Origin: an uncultured Bacilli bacterium | Lineage (GTDB): Bacteria > Bacillota_I > Bacilli_A > RF39 > UBA660 | Direction: 5' to 3' | NCBI GenBank assembly: GCA_947624535.1 | Contig: CANQKU010000176.1 | Span: forward strand, 1-16,494 | Length of the DNA: 16,494 nt | Shown: piece after piece, positions 15,371 through 16,494 of the stretch | Layout of the letters: each line of letters starts with the position of its first letter | Position numbering within the stretch: position 1 is the stretch's first letter | Made by a program: the position numbers and the translations under genes | Notes under the pieces: model-generated | Databases searched by the model: none | What the model was told of the DNA's origin: nothing | Seen by the model: the letters and a program-made list of their open reading frames with translations, nothing else

Positions 15371-16117
15371 TCAACCACACACCTTCAAATATTCATCAAC
15401 TACTTCATCTATTTTTCCATCTTTTCTAACTTCACCATTATAAATCCAAATACCTCTATTACATAGTTTTCTTACTGCATCTAAACTATGACTAACAATT
15501 ACAATTGTTTTTTCTGACTGTTTTAATTCTTCTAATTTAGCAAAACATTTATCTTGAAAATGTTGATCTCCAACTGCTAAAATTTCATCTATTAATAAAA
15601 TTTCAGCATCTACGTTAATCGCAACAGAAAAAGCAAGACGCATATACATACCTGATGAATAAGTTCTAACAGGAGTATCGATATAGTCTCCTAACTCTGA
15701 AAAGTCAATAATATCTTGAACACGCTTATCAATTTCAGCAGCAGTAAGCCCAAAAATTGAGGCATTGAAATAAATATTTTCACGGCCTGTAAAATCAGGA
15801 TGAAACCCTGCGCCTAATTCAAGTAATGAAGTTAATTTTCCATTTGTTGTAATTACACCTTCAGTTGGATAAATAATTTTAGTCATCAATTTTAAAAGAG
15901 TTGACTTTCCACTTCCATTAACACCAATTAATGCTACAGTCTCGCCTTTTTTTATTTGAAGATTAATGTTTTTTAATACCTCATGATAATTTACTTTTGA
16001 GTTTTTCCAAAAAACTAGACGTTCTTTTAATGTATTAGGTTTATCATAATATATTTTAAATTTTTTAGATACATTATCCACTACAATTGCATATTCATTG
16101 TTACTTTTTTTCTTCAT
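15371..16117 (-). CDS. Wzt-like polysaccharide ABC exporter ATPase, short form
   Basis: The 248-residue protein has all nucleotide-binding motifs: Walker A GVNGSGKST (65-73), LGAGFHPDFTGREN in the Q-loop region (101-114), signature YSSGM (143-147) and Walker B ILLIDE (163-168). The D-loop is AVGD (171-174) and the switch histidine is H200. The GAGFHP.FTGREN segment is diagnostic of the TagH/Wzt/RfbE branch. The protein ends about 48 residues after the switch histidine and lacks the C-terminal carbohydrate-recognition domain of O9a-type Wzt proteins. The start is ATG at 16117, 5 nt after GGAGG. The upstream in-frame ATG at 16129 (reading MEEY) would translate that ribosome-binding site. It pairs with the permease encoded directly downstream. 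Confidence 0.93.
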   Translation of the reverse strand: MKKKSNNEYAIVVDNVSKKFKIYYDKPNTLKERLVFWKNSKVNYHEVLKNINLQIKKGETVALIGVNGSGKSTLLKLMTKIIYPTEGVITTNGKLTSLLELGAGFHPDFTGRENIYFNASIFGLTAAEIDKRVQDIIDFSELGDYIDTPVRTYSSGMYMRLAFSVAINVDAEILLIDEILAVGDQHFQDKCFAKLEELKQSEKTIVIVSHSLDAVRKLCNRGIWIYNGEVRKDGKIDEVVDEYLKVCG

Positions 16118-16147
16118 ATACTCCTCCATGCGTATTTATCTATTGTA

Positions 16148-16176
16148 AGTATATCATATATTAATAGTTTTTTCTA
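16148..16176 (-). promoter_or_regulatory. Candidate extended -10 promoter upstream of the exporter genes
   Basis: In the 56-nt gap before the ATPase gene TATACT (16148-16153) is preceded by TG at the extended -10 position (16155-16156). TAGAAA (16171-16176) sits 17 nt further upstream and overlaps the TAG stop of the previous gene. The start would fall near 16141. It could give the exporter-glycosyltransferase block its own promoter inside the larger operon. Confidence 0.35.
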
Positions 16177-16494
16177 TTTTTTAATACTGTGATATAATTT
16201 TCTTAATTTTTCCAAAATTTTCCAACTTCTACTATTTAAGATTTTATTCATTTGAGCATTTAACGTTTCATATCCTTTTTTATAAAAATTTAAATCAGAC
16301 TCTTGTATAATTGCACATTCACTAATTTCATTAACAAATGTAAATAATTCACTTTGGGACATAAGTTCTAATTCCAATTCGATATTAATTTTACTATTCT
16401 TTTTAAAATTATCATAAATTTTAATCATAGCTAAATGATTATAAAATACTTTTTTATCATGATAATTAATAAAATTGATATATTCAATTTTATT
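16174..16494 (-). CDS. 3' end of a polysaccharide-biosynthesis protein, 5' part outside the window
   Basis: The frame is open to the right edge, giving 106 C-terminal residues. The ATG at 16428 is internal and has no Shine-Dalgarno. Most of the visible part is helical and charged. It ends in a NSRSWKILEKLRKLYHSIKK tail. Short tails with a conserved SxSW+hhxxhR pattern close many multi-domain glycosyltransferases and methyltransferases in ABC-exporter polysaccharide loci. The catalytic domain is out of view, so function cannot be assigned. It is 56 nt upstream of the exporter ATPase and in the same orientation, so it probably belongs to the same locus. Confidence 0.65.
   Translation of the reverse strand, partial: NKIEYINFINYHDKKVFYNHLAMIKIYDNFKKNSKINIELELELMSQSELFTFVNEISECAIIQESDLNFYKKGYETLNAQMNKILNSRSWKILEKLRKLYHSIKK

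Noticed and set aside
16174..16428. 84-residue complete small gene starting at 16428
   Set aside because: The frame continues open to the window edge, there is no Shine-Dalgarno before 16428, and the sequence reads as the tail of a longer protein.
1..16494. CRISPR array, prophage, insertion sequence or toxin-antitoxin system
   Set aside because: No regularly spaced repeats, no transposase, integrase or phage motifs, and no small toxin-antitoxin pair were seen. All genes fit polysaccharide biosynthesis.
1..16494. Mycoplasma-type code with TGA as Trp, suggested by the extreme AT content
   Set aside because: Genes end naturally at TGA (for example the ABC ATPase at 15371 and the DUF2304 gene at 6760), and tryptophans are encoded by TGG.

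Overview
This is a very AT-rich window (roughly a quarter G+C by eye) in which every convincing gene lies on the minus strand, so transcription runs from 16494 towards 1. Genes are tightly packed. Gaps are mostly 0-20 nt, Shine-Dalgarno sites of the AAGGAGG type precede most of them, and several overlap the previous stop codon. TGA is used as a stop and TGG as Trp, so the genetic code is standard. This points to a low-G+C Bacillota-like bacterium; no ribosomal or housekeeping gene allows a closer placement. The content is one surface-polysaccharide (cell-wall polysaccharide or capsule) locus, cut at both window edges.

In transcription order, the window first holds the 3' end of a protein of the kind found at the C-termini of polysaccharide glycosyltransferases or methyltransferases (16174-16494). 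A two-component polysaccharide ABC exporter follows: a Wzt-like ATPase (15371-16117) and a Wzm-like permease (14602-15369). Next are two tandem, mosaic-duplicated GT2 enzymes of the rhamnosyltransferase type (13737-14600 and 12855-13718), then a 725-residue protein with two GT4 modules, the second WsaF-like (10664-12841). After these come a 203-residue two-TM protein (10043-10654) and a large DUF2142-like membrane protein (8200-10059).

The 370-nt gap at 7830-8199 holds no gene. It carries a strong-looking promoter, about 180 nt of highly foldable sequence, and a clear rho-independent terminator: a candidate structured RNA or attenuating leader that I cannot match to a known family. Beyond it lies a second gene set: a DPM1/GtrB-like GT2 (7107-7829), a DUF2304 protein (6760-7116), another GT2 (5960-6763), a GtrB-like GT2 with two C-terminal membrane helices (4967-5899), a DUF2142 protein (3440-4951) and a GT-C-like membrane protein (1559-3424). 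After a 373-nt gap with a candidate promoter and a large palindrome comes a Wzx-type flippase cut by the window edge (1-1185).

The working model, which is inference, is that cytoplasmic GT2/GT4 enzymes build a probably rhamnose-rich lipid-linked glycan and Wzm/Wzt exports it. The GtrB/DPM1-like enzymes would charge undecaprenyl phosphate with single sugars, and the multi-spanning GT-C-like proteins would transfer these to the glycan outside the membrane. Wzx could flip the lipid-linked sugar or a separate repeat unit. No nucleotide-sugar synthesis gene and no clear Wzy polymerase are in view.
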